A stretch of DNA of 22,386 nucleotides from Acd1 sp049973945 (GTDB lineage: Archaea > Thermoproteota > Thermoprotei_A > Sulfolobales > Sulfolobaceae): NCBI GenBank assembly GCA_049973945.1, contig JBMFJH010000023.1, positions 1-22,386 on the forward strand, read 5' to 3'. The notes below the pieces were generated by a model. It was not told the origin of the DNA. It saw only the letters and a list, made by a program, of their open reading frames with translations, and did not search any database. The translations under genes were made by a program, and so were the position numbers. Positions within the stretch are counted from its first letter, which is position 1; each line of letters begins with the position of its first letter. Of this stretch, positions 6,536 through 13,441 are shown piece by piece.

Positions 6536-8635
6536 GTGGCGGCGGCAAGGAGTCCAGGTCTGGCAACCGTCGTGGCCGGCTCGTCGTTTGGTCTGCTTTT
6601 GGAGTGGTACGACTTCTTCGTGTATGGCATTCTCGCGGCCACTGTGATAGAGAGGCTGTTTTTCCCGAGTTCCGACCCCCTCGCCAGCCTGTTGCTCGCC
6701 ATAGCTGGGTGGGCTATCGGCTTTGTAGTGAGGCCCTTCGGCGCGGCGTTCTTCGGCGTGCTGGGCGACCTACTTGGGCGTAAGTACACCTTCCTCCTGA
6801 CACTTTTTATAATGGGGTTCTCCACGTTTGCGATAGGCCTGCTGCCGACCTACCAGCAGGTTGGAGTGCTGGCGCCAGTATTACTGTTCCTCTTGAGGAC
6901 TCTCCAGGGGCTGGCTCTGGGAGGGGAGTACGGCGGCGCCGCCATCTTCGTGGCTGAATACGCTCCGGATAATAAACGAGGCTTCTACACTGGATTTATC
7001 CAAACCACGGCGTCTCTCGGGTACGTACTCGCGGTGGTGGTAACCTCGGTTACGGAGTGGGTGGTAGGGACCAAGGCCTTTTTGGAGTGGGGCTGGAGGG
7101 TGCCGTTCCTACTGGCTGGGTTGCTGTTTCTAATAGGGCTGTACATCAGGAGGAAGCTGGATGAGACTCCGATATTCAGCGCCCTGAAGCTGGTGGGTAA
7201 GGCCTCTAAAAGGCCGTTGAGGGAGGCTATGGCGGATCCCAAGAACGCGAGGCTGATACTACTGGCGCTCTTCGGCGCGGTGGTTGGACAGGCGGTGACG
7301 TGGTATAGTAGCCAGTTCTTGTCTCTTCTATACCTCCAGAAGGCGCAAGTCTTCACGCCAGGTGTGAGCGGCGTCGACAGGCTTACGGCGTATACGATAA
7401 TCGGAGTCGCCATTGCAGCAGCTGCTCCGTTCTTCGTGCTGTTTGGCTGGCTGTCGGACAAGATCGGGAGGAGGCCCGTCATGCTGGCCGGCTTTCTGCT
7501 GGCGGCGACGACTTACTACCCCATATTCCTAGCGATCTCGCAGAACCTTAACCCGCCGAACGTGCCTTTGCTGACGTCGCTGGTGTTAGTCATGGTGATT
7601 TACGCGACGATGGCGTACGGCCCACTCGCGGCGTTTCTAGTGGAGTACTTCCCGGCAAGGATTAGGTACACGGCGCTGTCTATTCCATATCACATCGGCA
7701 ACGGTATCTTCGGAGGCGGCCTCACGCCGCTCGTCGCCACGGCAGTGGGCGGCGCCACAAAGAACTTGCTTCTCATGTTGTTGTCTTGGCCGATCATATG
7801 GCCTCTGGTAACTGCGGTGATCATGTTCCTGGCGATACGCGAGACGAAAGGTAGGAGTATATGGGAGGAGGTGAGCGTGTCGCAGATTATGAGGAAGCCG
7901 ATTGTCTTGAAGCCCGCCGCGACTCTGCTGGACGCGGTCAAGGCGATCGCGGCTGAGAAAGACGGCTTCGTGATAGTAAGCGACGACGGTAGGAGGCCGC
8001 TCGGCGTGGTGTCTGAGAGGGACGTCATTAGGTTGCTTGCAGCGGGACGACCGCTGGACACTAGGCTCGACCAGGTTATGAAGTCCCCCGTGGTATCTGT
8101 CCCCCACATCACGCCTATGTCCACTGCGTTGAGGGTAATGGCCGACAACAACGTCAGGCATCTAGTGGTGTTGAAAGACAGCGAAATCGCCGGCTTCGTA
8201 TCTGCCAGGGACCTAACCGGCGAGTCCGCGGTGCTCAGCGACTTGGCGATCAGGAGGAGGATGGCGGAGAAGCGGGCGCGGGACGTAATGAAGAGCCCGC
8301 CCATAACGGCGCCGTCAGACGCCAAGATACGCGACGTGGCGAGCGTAATGGCGGATAAGAACGTCGGCCTCGTTATACTTACGACTGACGGCACGATCGC
8401 CGGCGTGGTTTCTGAACGCGACGTGGTTAGGGCGGTGGCACAGGGCAAAAAGCTAGACGACAAGGCCATTGACGTAGCCACGAAGAAAGTCGTCACCGTG
8501 GCACCTGACGCCAGCTTGGGGGACGTGTTGCTCAGCATGTCGGAGCACGGAATAAGACACGTGGTGGTCGCCCAGGACAACAAGCCTTTGGGCGTTATAT
8601 CGATAAGAGACATTGTTAAAGTTGCGAAGTTTTAG
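6536..8635 (+). CDS. MFS transporter (metabolite:H+ symporter type) fused to four CBS motifs
   Basis: 699 residues in two parts. Residues 1-440 are a 12-helix MFS carrier of the metabolite:H+ symporter group: GSSFGLLLEWYDFFVYG at the first helix, GDLLGRKYTF (motif A) and its repeat GWLSDKIGRRPVM, plus RTLQGLALGGEYGGA. Relatives import carboxylates, osmolytes or amino acids. Residues about 445-699 are four CBS motifs (445-503, 514-565, 584-638, 647-699). Each ends in the S-x-R-D pattern that contacts ribose in nucleotide-binding CBS pairs (GVVSERD, GFVSARD, GVVSERD, GVISIRD). This would make two Bateman modules on the cytoplasmic side that could gate transport by adenosyl ligands. The GTG at 6536 is four bases after the previous stop. 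The substrate and CBS ligand are not readable from sequence. CGN codons are more frequent than in neighbours. Confidence 0.88.
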   Translation: MAAARSPGLATVVAGSSFGLLLEWYDFFVYGILAATVIERLFFPSSDPLASLLLAIAGWAIGFVVRPFGAAFFGVLGDLLGRKYTFLLTLFIMGFSTFAIGLLPTYQQVGVLAPVLLFLLRTLQGLALGGEYGGAAIFVAEYAPDNKRGFYTGFIQTTASLGYVLAVVVTSVTEWVVGTKAFLEWGWRVPFLLAGLLFLIGLYIRRKLDETPIFSALKLVGKASKRPLREAMADPKNARLILLALFGAVVGQAVTWYSSQFLSLLYLQKAQVFTPGVSGVDRLTAYTIIGVAIAAAAPFFVLFGWLSDKIGRRPVMLAGFLLAATTYYPIFLAISQNLNPPNVPLLTSLVLVMVIYATMAYGPLAAFLVEYFPARIRYTALSIPYHIGNGIFGGGLTPLVATAVGGATKNLLLMLLSWPIIWPLVTAVIMFLAIRETKGRSIWEEVSVSQIMRKPIVLKPAATLLDAVKAIAAEKDGFVIVSDDGRRPLGVVSERDVIRLLAAGRPLDTRLDQVMKSPVVSVPHITPMSTALRVMADNNVRHLVVLKDSEIAGFVSARDLTGESAVLSDLAIRRRMAEKRARDVMKSPPITAPSDAKIRDVASVMADKNVGLVILTTDGTIAGVVSERDVVRAVAQGKKLDDKAIDVATKKVVTVAPDASLGDVLLSMSEHGIRHVVVAQDNKPLGVISIRDIVKVAKF

Positions 8636-8637
8636 AT

Positions 8638-8650
8638 CGTTTTTTAAATA
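8638..8650 (+). terminator. T-run terminator after the MFS-CBS gene
   Basis: TCGTTTTTTAAAT begins two bases after the stop codon and contains six consecutive T, the usual archaeal termination signal. The remaining bases to 8740 show no gene that I can support. Confidence 0.5.
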
Positions 8651-8740
8651 ATGAAAATTCTACACATCTCATTTACGGGGCTGTTCGTGGCAAGAATAGC
8701 GCCCAACAGAGGCGGCGTATAAGTTCAGAGGGGTACTGAA

Positions 8741-8797
8741 GGGGGATTGACGCTACTCACGAACTCCACCGCCGTGAGGGTGATGGAGGTCAGCTGA
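8741..8797 (+). pseudogene. 3' remnant of a molybdopterin oxidoreductase gene
   Basis: In frame, the bases encode GGLTLLTNSTAVRVMEVS then stop. The last twelve codons match the end of the intact gene at 4280-6013 (NSTVVRVMKVS). A stop at 8720 closes the frame upstream and there is no start, so this is a fragment. The part before NST differs from the intact gene, so it may derive from a diverged relative rather than being an exact copy. It overlaps the end of the XdhC-family gene on the other strand by 8 bases, as the intact pair presumably once did. Confidence 0.6.
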
Positions 8798-8819
8798 GCC
8801 CCTCGAAGGGCGCCTTGAC
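8762..8819 (+). repeat. Right copy of the 58-bp direct repeat flanking the transporter island
   Basis: Partner of 5978-6035, offset 2784 bases. It covers the end of the molybdopterin remnant on the plus strand and the last ten codons of the intact XdhC-family gene on the minus strand. The seven differences are spread across the copy, so the duplication is not recent or came from a related locus. Confidence 0.75.
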
Positions 8820-9506
8820 CTCGACCATCGGCCTGAAGCTCGCCCTGTTTTTGAGCCCTATAATCTCCGCCAGGATGGCGATAGCTATCTCGCCAGGCGA
8901 GGCCGAGCCCACGTCGAGGCCCGCCGGGGCCCTAAGCCTAGCCTTCAAGTCCTCTAGCCTGTGTCCCCTCCTCAGGAGCTCCCTTATGGAGTCCTGGGCC
9001 CGCTTCCTGCTGGACATCAGGGCCACGTACCACGCCCCATTCCTCAGGGCCTTGTCCACGGCGTCGACGTCGTACTCCCTCCCCCCTTCGTTGGCCACAA
9101 CTACGGCGGTCTTATCGTTCACCACTTTGTGCAGCTCCTCGAGCTTCGCCGTTAGGATGTCCTGAGGGGGTACTGGGGAGTCGGTGACGTAGACTACCGT
9201 GAGCCCGGCCGCGTTGGCGACCTCGGCAATCTTCCTCGAGACGACCCCGCTCCCTACTACAACTAACGGCACCGAAGGGCCGTGCCTGGTCGCTATGACG
9301 AAGCCGTCCTTCAGGTCAATCCTCACTTCCCCTCTTTTCATGGCCTCCTCATAGTACGAGAGGTGCCTGAGGTCACCCACCAAGAGCCTGCCGTCCACGA
9401 TCAGGCTCCTTATCTCCACGCCTCCTCTCTTCTCCAGCACGACTACAGCGGTCTTGCCGTTAGCGAGCAGCGAGCTAAGGAGCGGGAAGACAGTGCAGGA
9501 AGACAC
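8790..9506 (-). CDS. XdhC/CoxI family protein (molybdenum cofactor maturation)
   Basis: 238 residues. The C-terminal half is a clear XdhC Rossmann domain: LVVVGSGVVSRKIAEVANAA (81-100) for a nucleotide-type fold and APAGLDVGSASPGEIAIAIL (193-212), the strongest family signature. The N-terminal XdhC/CoxI domain is shorter than usual (about 75 residues) and lacks an obvious Gly-Gly-x-Glu motif. XdhC proteins bind molybdenum cofactor and promote its sulfuration and insertion into xanthine dehydrogenase-type enzymes. No such enzyme is in this window, though a DMSO-reductase-type molybdoenzyme is next door. The GTG start is placed for leaderless translation from the TATA box at 9529-9536. Its last codons lie in the 58-bp repeat. 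Confidence 0.8.
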   Translation of the reverse strand: MSSCTVFPLLSSLLANGKTAVVVLEKRGGVEIRSLIVDGRLLVGDLRHLSYYEEAMKRGEVRIDLKDGFVIATRHGPSVPLVVVGSGVVSRKIAEVANAAGLTVVYVTDSPVPPQDILTAKLEELHKVVNDKTAVVVANEGGREYDVDAVDKALRNGAWYVALMSSRKRAQDSIRELLRRGHRLEDLKARLRAPAGLDVGSASPGEIAIAILAEIIGLKNRASFRPMVEVKAPFEGLS

Positions 9507-9528
9507 AAAATTCTCATTGCTCAGTAGG

Positions 9529-9536
9529 GTATAAAT
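9529..9536 (-). promoter_or_regulatory. TATA box of the XdhC-family gene, abutting nadM start
   Basis: The minus strand reads ATTTATAC, centred 26 bp before the GTG at 9506, so the transcript should be leaderless. The box ends on the first base of the nadM TTG codon (9536), so the two divergent genes cannot both be occupied freely there. Confidence 0.55.
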
Positions 9537-10057
9537 TGAGGGCGTTATTTCCAGGACGCTTCCAGCCGTTCCACTACGGTCACTTGGAAGTAGTCAAGTG
9601 GATTCTCTCGAAGTGGGACGAGGTAGTCATCCTCGTCGGGAGCGCCGCGGAGAGCCACACCCTGATCAATCCGTTCACGGCGGGGGAGAGGGCCGAAATG
9701 ATCCAGGAGTCGCTCAAGTGGGCGAAGATCGACCCCAACAGGTACGTGATCGTCCCCCTGCTGGAGAACCTGGAGAACTCCACGTGGGTCTCTCTCGTCA
9801 GGGAGGTCTCCCCTAAGTTCGACGTCATCATAGCGGGCAACCCTCTTGTGAGGGAGGTCGCGAAGTTCAGCGGGGTCGAGGTTGTCCCCCCACCGCCCTT
9901 CAGGAGGGAAGTTTGGAACTCGACTAACGTCAGGAGGAAGATCCTCAAGGGCGAGGACGACTGGGTCGACCTAGTCCCCCCGCCCGTGGCCAGAATAATC
10001 CAAGACATAAAAGGCGTGCAAAGGATAAGGGAACTGTCGCAGAGTGATAGGGCTTGA
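9536..10057 (+). CDS. nadM: Nicotinamide-nucleotide adenylyltransferase, archaeal type
   Basis: 173 residues, the normal length for archaeal NadM. It makes NAD+ from nicotinamide mononucleotide and ATP in the cytoplasm. The nucleotidyltransferase motif GRFQPFHYGHL (H-x-G-H) is at the N-terminus and the second signature NSTNVRRKI (S-T-x-x-R) is near residue 128. TLINPFTAGERAEMI is the expected substrate loop. The TTG at 9536 gives the canonical start (MRALFPGRFQPF), and no closer ATG or GTG exists. The stop overlaps the TTG of the next gene by three bases (10055-10057), so they are coupled. No strong TATA box is seen; the AT-rich 9505-9514 is a weak candidate. Confidence 0.95.
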   Translation: MRALFPGRFQPFHYGHLEVVKWILSKWDEVVILVGSAAESHTLINPFTAGERAEMIQESLKWAKIDPNRYVIVPLLENLENSTWVSLVREVSPKFDVIIAGNPLVREVAKFSGVEVVPPPPFRREVWNSTNVRRKILKGEDDWVDLVPPPVARIIQDIKGVQRIRELSQSDRA

Positions 10058-10335
10058 GCCTCGTTGAGCTGGCCAAGAAGATGAGGGAAGTAGGTAACCA
10101 GTACGAGGAGCTGTACAACGCTGTGCTTAACGAGCTGTTCAAGCTCATCCCCGATTGCCAGGCACTAACGATAGAGGACAGCCTACTACCGGTTTACGCG
10201 GTCTCCGCCCTGAAAACCAAGGGCATCTTGGCCTTCCCGTACAAGTGCAGGGGTCTGGTCGGCTACGTGATTATCACAGAGGAGGGGAGGCTTTTGTTCG
10301 AGGACGTCGAGGGGGACGTCTACTACCTTACATAA
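10054..10335 (+). CDS. Hypothetical protein, 93 aa, coupled to nadM
   Basis: I do not recognise a family. The first 35 residues form a charged helix (LVELAKKMREVGNQYEELYNAV). Alternating strands follow with two cysteines (C35, C64) and a regular Val/Ile-rich end (GLVGYVIITEEGRLLFEDVE). It has no membrane span or known catalytic motif. The TTG start at 10054 overlaps the nadM stop, which argues for co-translation with nadM and makes a spurious ORF unlikely. Codon use (AGG, ending mostly in C or G) matches the neighbours. Confidence 0.75.
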   Translation: MSLVELAKKMREVGNQYEELYNAVLNELFKLIPDCQALTIEDSLLPVYAVSALKTKGILAFPYKCRGLVGYVIITEEGRLLFEDVEGDVYYLT

Positions 10336-10337
10336 AT
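10329..10337 (+). promoter_or_regulatory. Candidate TATA box of the gamma-glutamyltranspeptidase-like gene
   Basis: TTACATAAA overlaps the end of the previous gene and is centred about 30 bp before the ATG at 10363, consistent with a leaderless transcript. Confidence 0.4.
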
Positions 10338-10362
10338 CCCTCCTCCCCTAATAATCCCTGGT

Positions 10363-11799
10363 ATGCCGTCCGCCATAGGAAAGAAAGCCGTAGCTTCCCA
10401 GAACTACTTGGCGAGCTACTTCGGTCTGAGGGTCCTCGAGGAGGGAGGGAACGCCTTCGACGCGGTCATAGCGATGAGCGCCGTTCTCTCCGTAGTAATG
10501 CCCCACACCAGCGGGTTGGGAGGCGACGCGTTCCTGATGGCGAAGACCCCTGAGGGGATCGTAGCCTACAACGCTTCTGGCTACTCGCCCAAGAACTACT
10601 ACGTGAGGGAAGTGAGGAACCCGAGGGATCCCAACTCCGTGATGGTTCCAGGCCTGGTAGACCTCTGGTCGTGGGTCGAGAGGAAGTACATGAGGTTCAG
10701 CTTAGAGGACGTCCTGAGGCCAGCTATTAAGCTGGCGAGCGAGGGTTTCATTGCCGGAAAGTCGTTGGCCAAGGCCGTCGGCGAGGCCAGGGACATGCCC
10801 AAGAGCTGGGCCGAGACATTCGGCAGGGTAAGGTTCGGAGAAGTCGTTAAGCTGAGGGAAATGGGGGAAGTGTTGAAGGCGGTAGCGAAGAACCCTAAGG
10901 ACTTCTATCACGGCGACGTCGCGGTAGACCTCGTGAACGGGTTGGTGAGGCAAGGAGTCCCGGTGGAGCTCTCGGACTTCATGGAGTTCAAGGGTTTCGA
11001 GGTGAGGCCGATCACTACCACTTACAAGGACTTCACCCTTTACGAGCTGCCGCCGAACAGCCAGGGGGTCATAACCCTCGAAGTCCTCGAGATGGTGGAG
11101 GAGTCGAACGTGAACTCCAAGCCCTACAACAGCCTCGACAGGGTAAACGACCACCTCAAGATCTACGCCTTAGCTTACGAGGACAGGGATCAGTACGTCG
11201 CCGACCCTAGGTACGCGGACGGTTATGAGATACTGCTCGACAGGGAGTACATAAGGGAGAGGCTGTTGCAGTCGGGGATCATGCCCAGGAACCTCAGCGA
11301 CCAGGACACGACCTTCTTGGTCGCGGGGGACGGCGAAAATGAGGTCGCCCTCATTCAGTCGCTATTCCACAACTTCGGCTCCGGGATAACGGTCAAGCAA
11401 ATCCCGTTCAACAACAGGGGGTTGGGCTTCGGTTACGGCAGGAACAGGCCGGAGCCCAGGAAGAGGCCCTCCCACACCCTCTCGATACTCATGGCTGAGA
11501 GGAAGGATGAGACGGTTATAATAGGCTGTTCGGCCGGCGAGTTGAGGCCACAGGTACAGACCCAGGTCTTCGAATACTACGCGGATTACATGCTGGAAAT
11601 AGACGAGGCCGTCTACGCCCCGAGGTTCGTGCTGAAGGGTGCTACCTTCGTGGTCGAAAGGAGGTTAGGGGGTGCGTTTAACGCGGGGGACTATATGACG
11701 TCCGAGGTCGGAGTCGTTCAAGCCCTCAAGAAGAAGGGGAGCGTTTACATCGCCGTCGCAGATCCGAGGAGTGAAGGCGTAGCGTTAACCCTTTCCTGA
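10363..11799 (+). CDS. Gamma-glutamyltranspeptidase family protein (Ntn hydrolase)
   Basis: 478 residues, shorter than bacterial enzymes (about 580). GGNAFDAVIAMSAVLSV and HTSGLGGDAFLM at residues 28-58 are diagnostic of the family. The precursor should cleave itself before T316 in QDTTFLVAG, making that threonine the N-terminal nucleophile of the small subunit; SLFHNFGSGI and RPSHTLSILM follow as expected. The family hydrolyses or transfers gamma-glutamyl groups, for example from glutathione. Here the arginine that normally holds the substrate carboxylate (in R-E-x-A-P) appears to be replaced by NASGYSP, so the substrate may be another amide. No signal peptide is present, unlike most bacterial forms, so it is probably cytoplasmic. 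It overlaps the convergent permease gene by 15 bases. Confidence 0.88.
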   Translation: MPSAIGKKAVASQNYLASYFGLRVLEEGGNAFDAVIAMSAVLSVVMPHTSGLGGDAFLMAKTPEGIVAYNASGYSPKNYYVREVRNPRDPNSVMVPGLVDLWSWVERKYMRFSLEDVLRPAIKLASEGFIAGKSLAKAVGEARDMPKSWAETFGRVRFGEVVKLREMGEVLKAVAKNPKDFYHGDVAVDLVNGLVRQGVPVELSDFMEFKGFEVRPITTTYKDFTLYELPPNSQGVITLEVLEMVEESNVNSKPYNSLDRVNDHLKIYALAYEDRDQYVADPRYADGYEILLDREYIRERLLQSGIMPRNLSDQDTTFLVAGDGENEVALIQSLFHNFGSGITVKQIPFNNRGLGFGYGRNRPEPRKRPSHTLSILMAERKDETVIIGCSAGELRPQVQTQVFEYYADYMLEIDEAVYAPRFVLKGATFVVERRLGGAFNAGDYMTSEVGVVQALKKKGSVYIAVADPRSEGVALTLS

Positions 11800-13218
11800 A
11801 GCGCCGACCTTCGCCTTCAGCCTCTCAAGGTACTCCTCCATCGTGATCACGTTGTTGTTCTCGTCGACGACCAATTTCCCCACGAGGCTGTTCCTGGCCT
11901 TCAGGAAGTACCACGCCAGGCCGAAAGCTACAGCAGCAGCGACGAACGTAGTCTGGAAGAAGTCCGGCGAAGTGAAGCTCAGGAACAGGCCAATCCCGTT
12001 AAGCACTCCCGAGCCTATCGCTACGACTGGCTCATATACGTTCAACTGTCCAAGCCTGAACAACATGAGCGGTACTCCGAACGCGTCTATGATCCTACCC
12101 GCGAGCCAGAACACGCTCACGACCACGCTTATCTCGTTGAAGGCGGACTCCACGTCTCCCGTGAATCCCAAGGCTATTCCAGTGAAGGTCGCTGAAAGCG
12201 CACCAACTAGAAGCGTGGCCACAAGTGGCTCGCCCTTCTTGTTTGTCCTGGTAAGGGCGAGCGGGGCGGCCCTCTCTCTGGCTAAGTTGAACAGGATCCT
12301 AGCCGCTCCCAGGGTGGTTCCGATGTTGGAGGCGAGGAGGCTGTTAATAGAGAGCAACATAACTATCAGTCCGAACAGCGGGGCCATTCCGATGGCCTCC
12401 TGAAGCAGGGGCTGGGGGGAGTTCATGAAGTCCTGTAAGCTCCCTCCCCATAGGGTCACCATAGCGTAAGTCCCCAAGAGGATCGAAATGCCTCCCAACA
12501 ACAGGGCGAGCCACATTCCGTAGAATAAGGTCTTGAACGGCTTCTTGGTCTCCTCCCCTAAGTATGTGGTGGCTCCCGCCCCGGAAATGCTCACGATCGT
12601 CAGTATCATGGCGTCGCCCAAGTTCGACAGCTGAACGTTCTTAGGCATTTCGAACAGGGAGGGCTGGAAGCCTTTCGTAGCTATGGAATAGACGAACAGT
12701 CCTAAGAGTAAGGCTACCTCCATACTCGCGGAGATCGCCACTATTTTTCCCAGTAGGTTCTTGATTTCGATTAGGCTAGCCAGGGTTGGATACACCAAAG
12801 TCAACGCCAATATCGCCCAGGGCAGCCAGCCCGGCAGTTCGACGCCCGAGAGCTGTGAGAAAACCTGGAGAAGAAGGTAGGCGGCCAAAGCGTTCACTGC
12901 ATTGAGAATAGAGTACGCGAGTACCTCAACGAGAGACTCCATGAACGCCACGAACTTGCTCCTGGTGGCGAAGGAGCCATAGGTGTAGAACCCTCCCGCG
13001 CTCGCCACCCTCCTTGCGTAAGCGCTGAGCGTCGCGACCCACATAACGCTCCCAATGAGACCTAACAGCGTCGCGAAAACGACCGCGTTGCCGGCGTAAG
13101 CTACTGCAGCAGTTGAGGTAGACACCACGCTCCCCAGAGGAGCAGTGACAGCCATCGCCTGTCCGTATGCCTCTTTTAGGCTCAACACTCCTCTCTTTAG
13201 GGTAGGCATATCTTTCAT
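11785..13218 (-). CDS. Amino acid permease, APC superfamily
   Basis: 477 residues with about twelve hydrophobic segments. The N-terminus (LSLKEAYGQAMAVTAPLGSV) and the first helices (ASAGGFYTYG, matching the family's P/A-G-G-x-Y) identify an APC-family carrier. GAGATTYLGEETKKPFKTL in the middle is the conserved helix-6/7 region (G.....EE...P). LGAARILFNLARERAAPL is the usual cytoplasmic loop. It should import amino acids by proton or cation coupling; the specific substrate is not readable. It is convergent with the gamma-glutamyltranspeptidase-like gene, whose products could feed the same amino-acid pool. ATG 13218 is 11 nt after the predicted transcription start; ATG 13209 is an alternative. 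Confidence 0.88.
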   Translation of the reverse strand: MKDMPTLKRGVLSLKEAYGQAMAVTAPLGSVVSTSTAAVAYAGNAVVFATLLGLIGSVMWVATLSAYARRVASAGGFYTYGSFATRSKFVAFMESLVEVLAYSILNAVNALAAYLLLQVFSQLSGVELPGWLPWAILALTLVYPTLASLIEIKNLLGKIVAISASMEVALLLGLFVYSIATKGFQPSLFEMPKNVQLSNLGDAMILTIVSISGAGATTYLGEETKKPFKTLFYGMWLALLLGGISILLGTYAMVTLWGGSLQDFMNSPQPLLQEAIGMAPLFGLIVMLLSINSLLASNIGTTLGAARILFNLARERAAPLALTRTNKKGEPLVATLLVGALSATFTGIALGFTGDVESAFNEISVVVSVFWLAGRIIDAFGVPLMLFRLGQLNVYEPVVAIGSGVLNGIGLFLSFTSPDFFQTTFVAAAVAFGLAWYFLKARNSLVGKLVVDENNNVITMEEYLERLKAKVGASGKG

Positions 13219-13226
13219 TTTCTCTT

Positions 13227-13290
13227 CACGCAGAGAAATTTGCCGTTTCTGTTATTAAACGTGTTCTAACAAACGGCAAAATTCTACGTG
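13227..13290. promoter_or_regulatory. Long inverted repeat enclosing the permease promoter (candidate operator)
   Basis: TTTGCCGTTT (13239-13248) is perfectly inverted at 13271-13280 with a 22-bp spacer. The match extends outward: CACGCAGA (13227-13234) pairs with CACGTAGA read on the minus strand from 13290, with a two-base length difference, giving about 20-bp arms. The minus-strand TATA box (TTTAATAA, 13252-13259) lies in the spacer and the predicted transcription start lies in the left arm. Binding of a dimer here would block the promoter. The function is inferred. Confidence 0.55.
13252..13259 (-). promoter_or_regulatory. TATA box of the APC permease gene
   Basis: The minus strand reads TTTAATAA, centred about 37 bp before the ATG at 13218, which predicts a leader of about 11 nt. 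Confidence 0.5.
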
Positions 13291-13404
13291 AAATTTGATG
13301 AAATAATACCAGTAAGTCCACGCGATGGTTTGAACAGTTTACACTAACCTATAGGCTTTTCAAGGGGATAGAAAGTCAGTTTTCAAATAATCAAGGGGAA
13401 TAAA

Positions 13405-13441
13405 TGAATTTATTTCAAAGAGAAAAAGAAATCGTAAAATT
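13405..13441 (-). terminator. U-rich terminator of the small repeat-protein gene
   Basis: Directly after the stop at 13442 the minus strand carries several T-rich runs (AATTTTACG, then TTTCTTTTTCTCTTTG), typical of archaeal termination. Between here and the permease promoter (13291-13404) I see only a short direct repeat, TCAAGGGGATA / TCAAGGGGAATA at 13360 and 13391. Confidence 0.5.

Larger units (their letters stand above)
6036..8761. other. Putative inserted segment carrying an unknown gene and an MFS-CBS transporter
   Basis: About 2.7 kb lies between two copies of the molybdopterin/XdhC 3'-end junction. It has its own promoter, two same-direction genes and a T-run after the second gene. 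Arginine codons of the CGN class are common here (6 of 15 in the first gene, about 8 of 39 in the second), whereas neighbours use AGG almost only. No integrase, transposase or terminal inverted repeat was found, so the mechanism is open. Insertion is an inference from the repeats and codon use. Confidence 0.6.

Noticed and set aside
7690..8613. 307-codon open frame on the minus strand opposite the CBS region
   Set aside because: The plus-strand frame contains clear CBS motifs; the antisense product is Ser/Thr/Ala-rich with no recognisable fold or promoter.
13360..13402. Short direct repeat TCAAGGGGATA / TCAAGGGGAATA, 31 bp apart
   Set aside because: Only two short copies in an AT-rich gap. 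There are too few for a CRISPR array and no clear promoter link.
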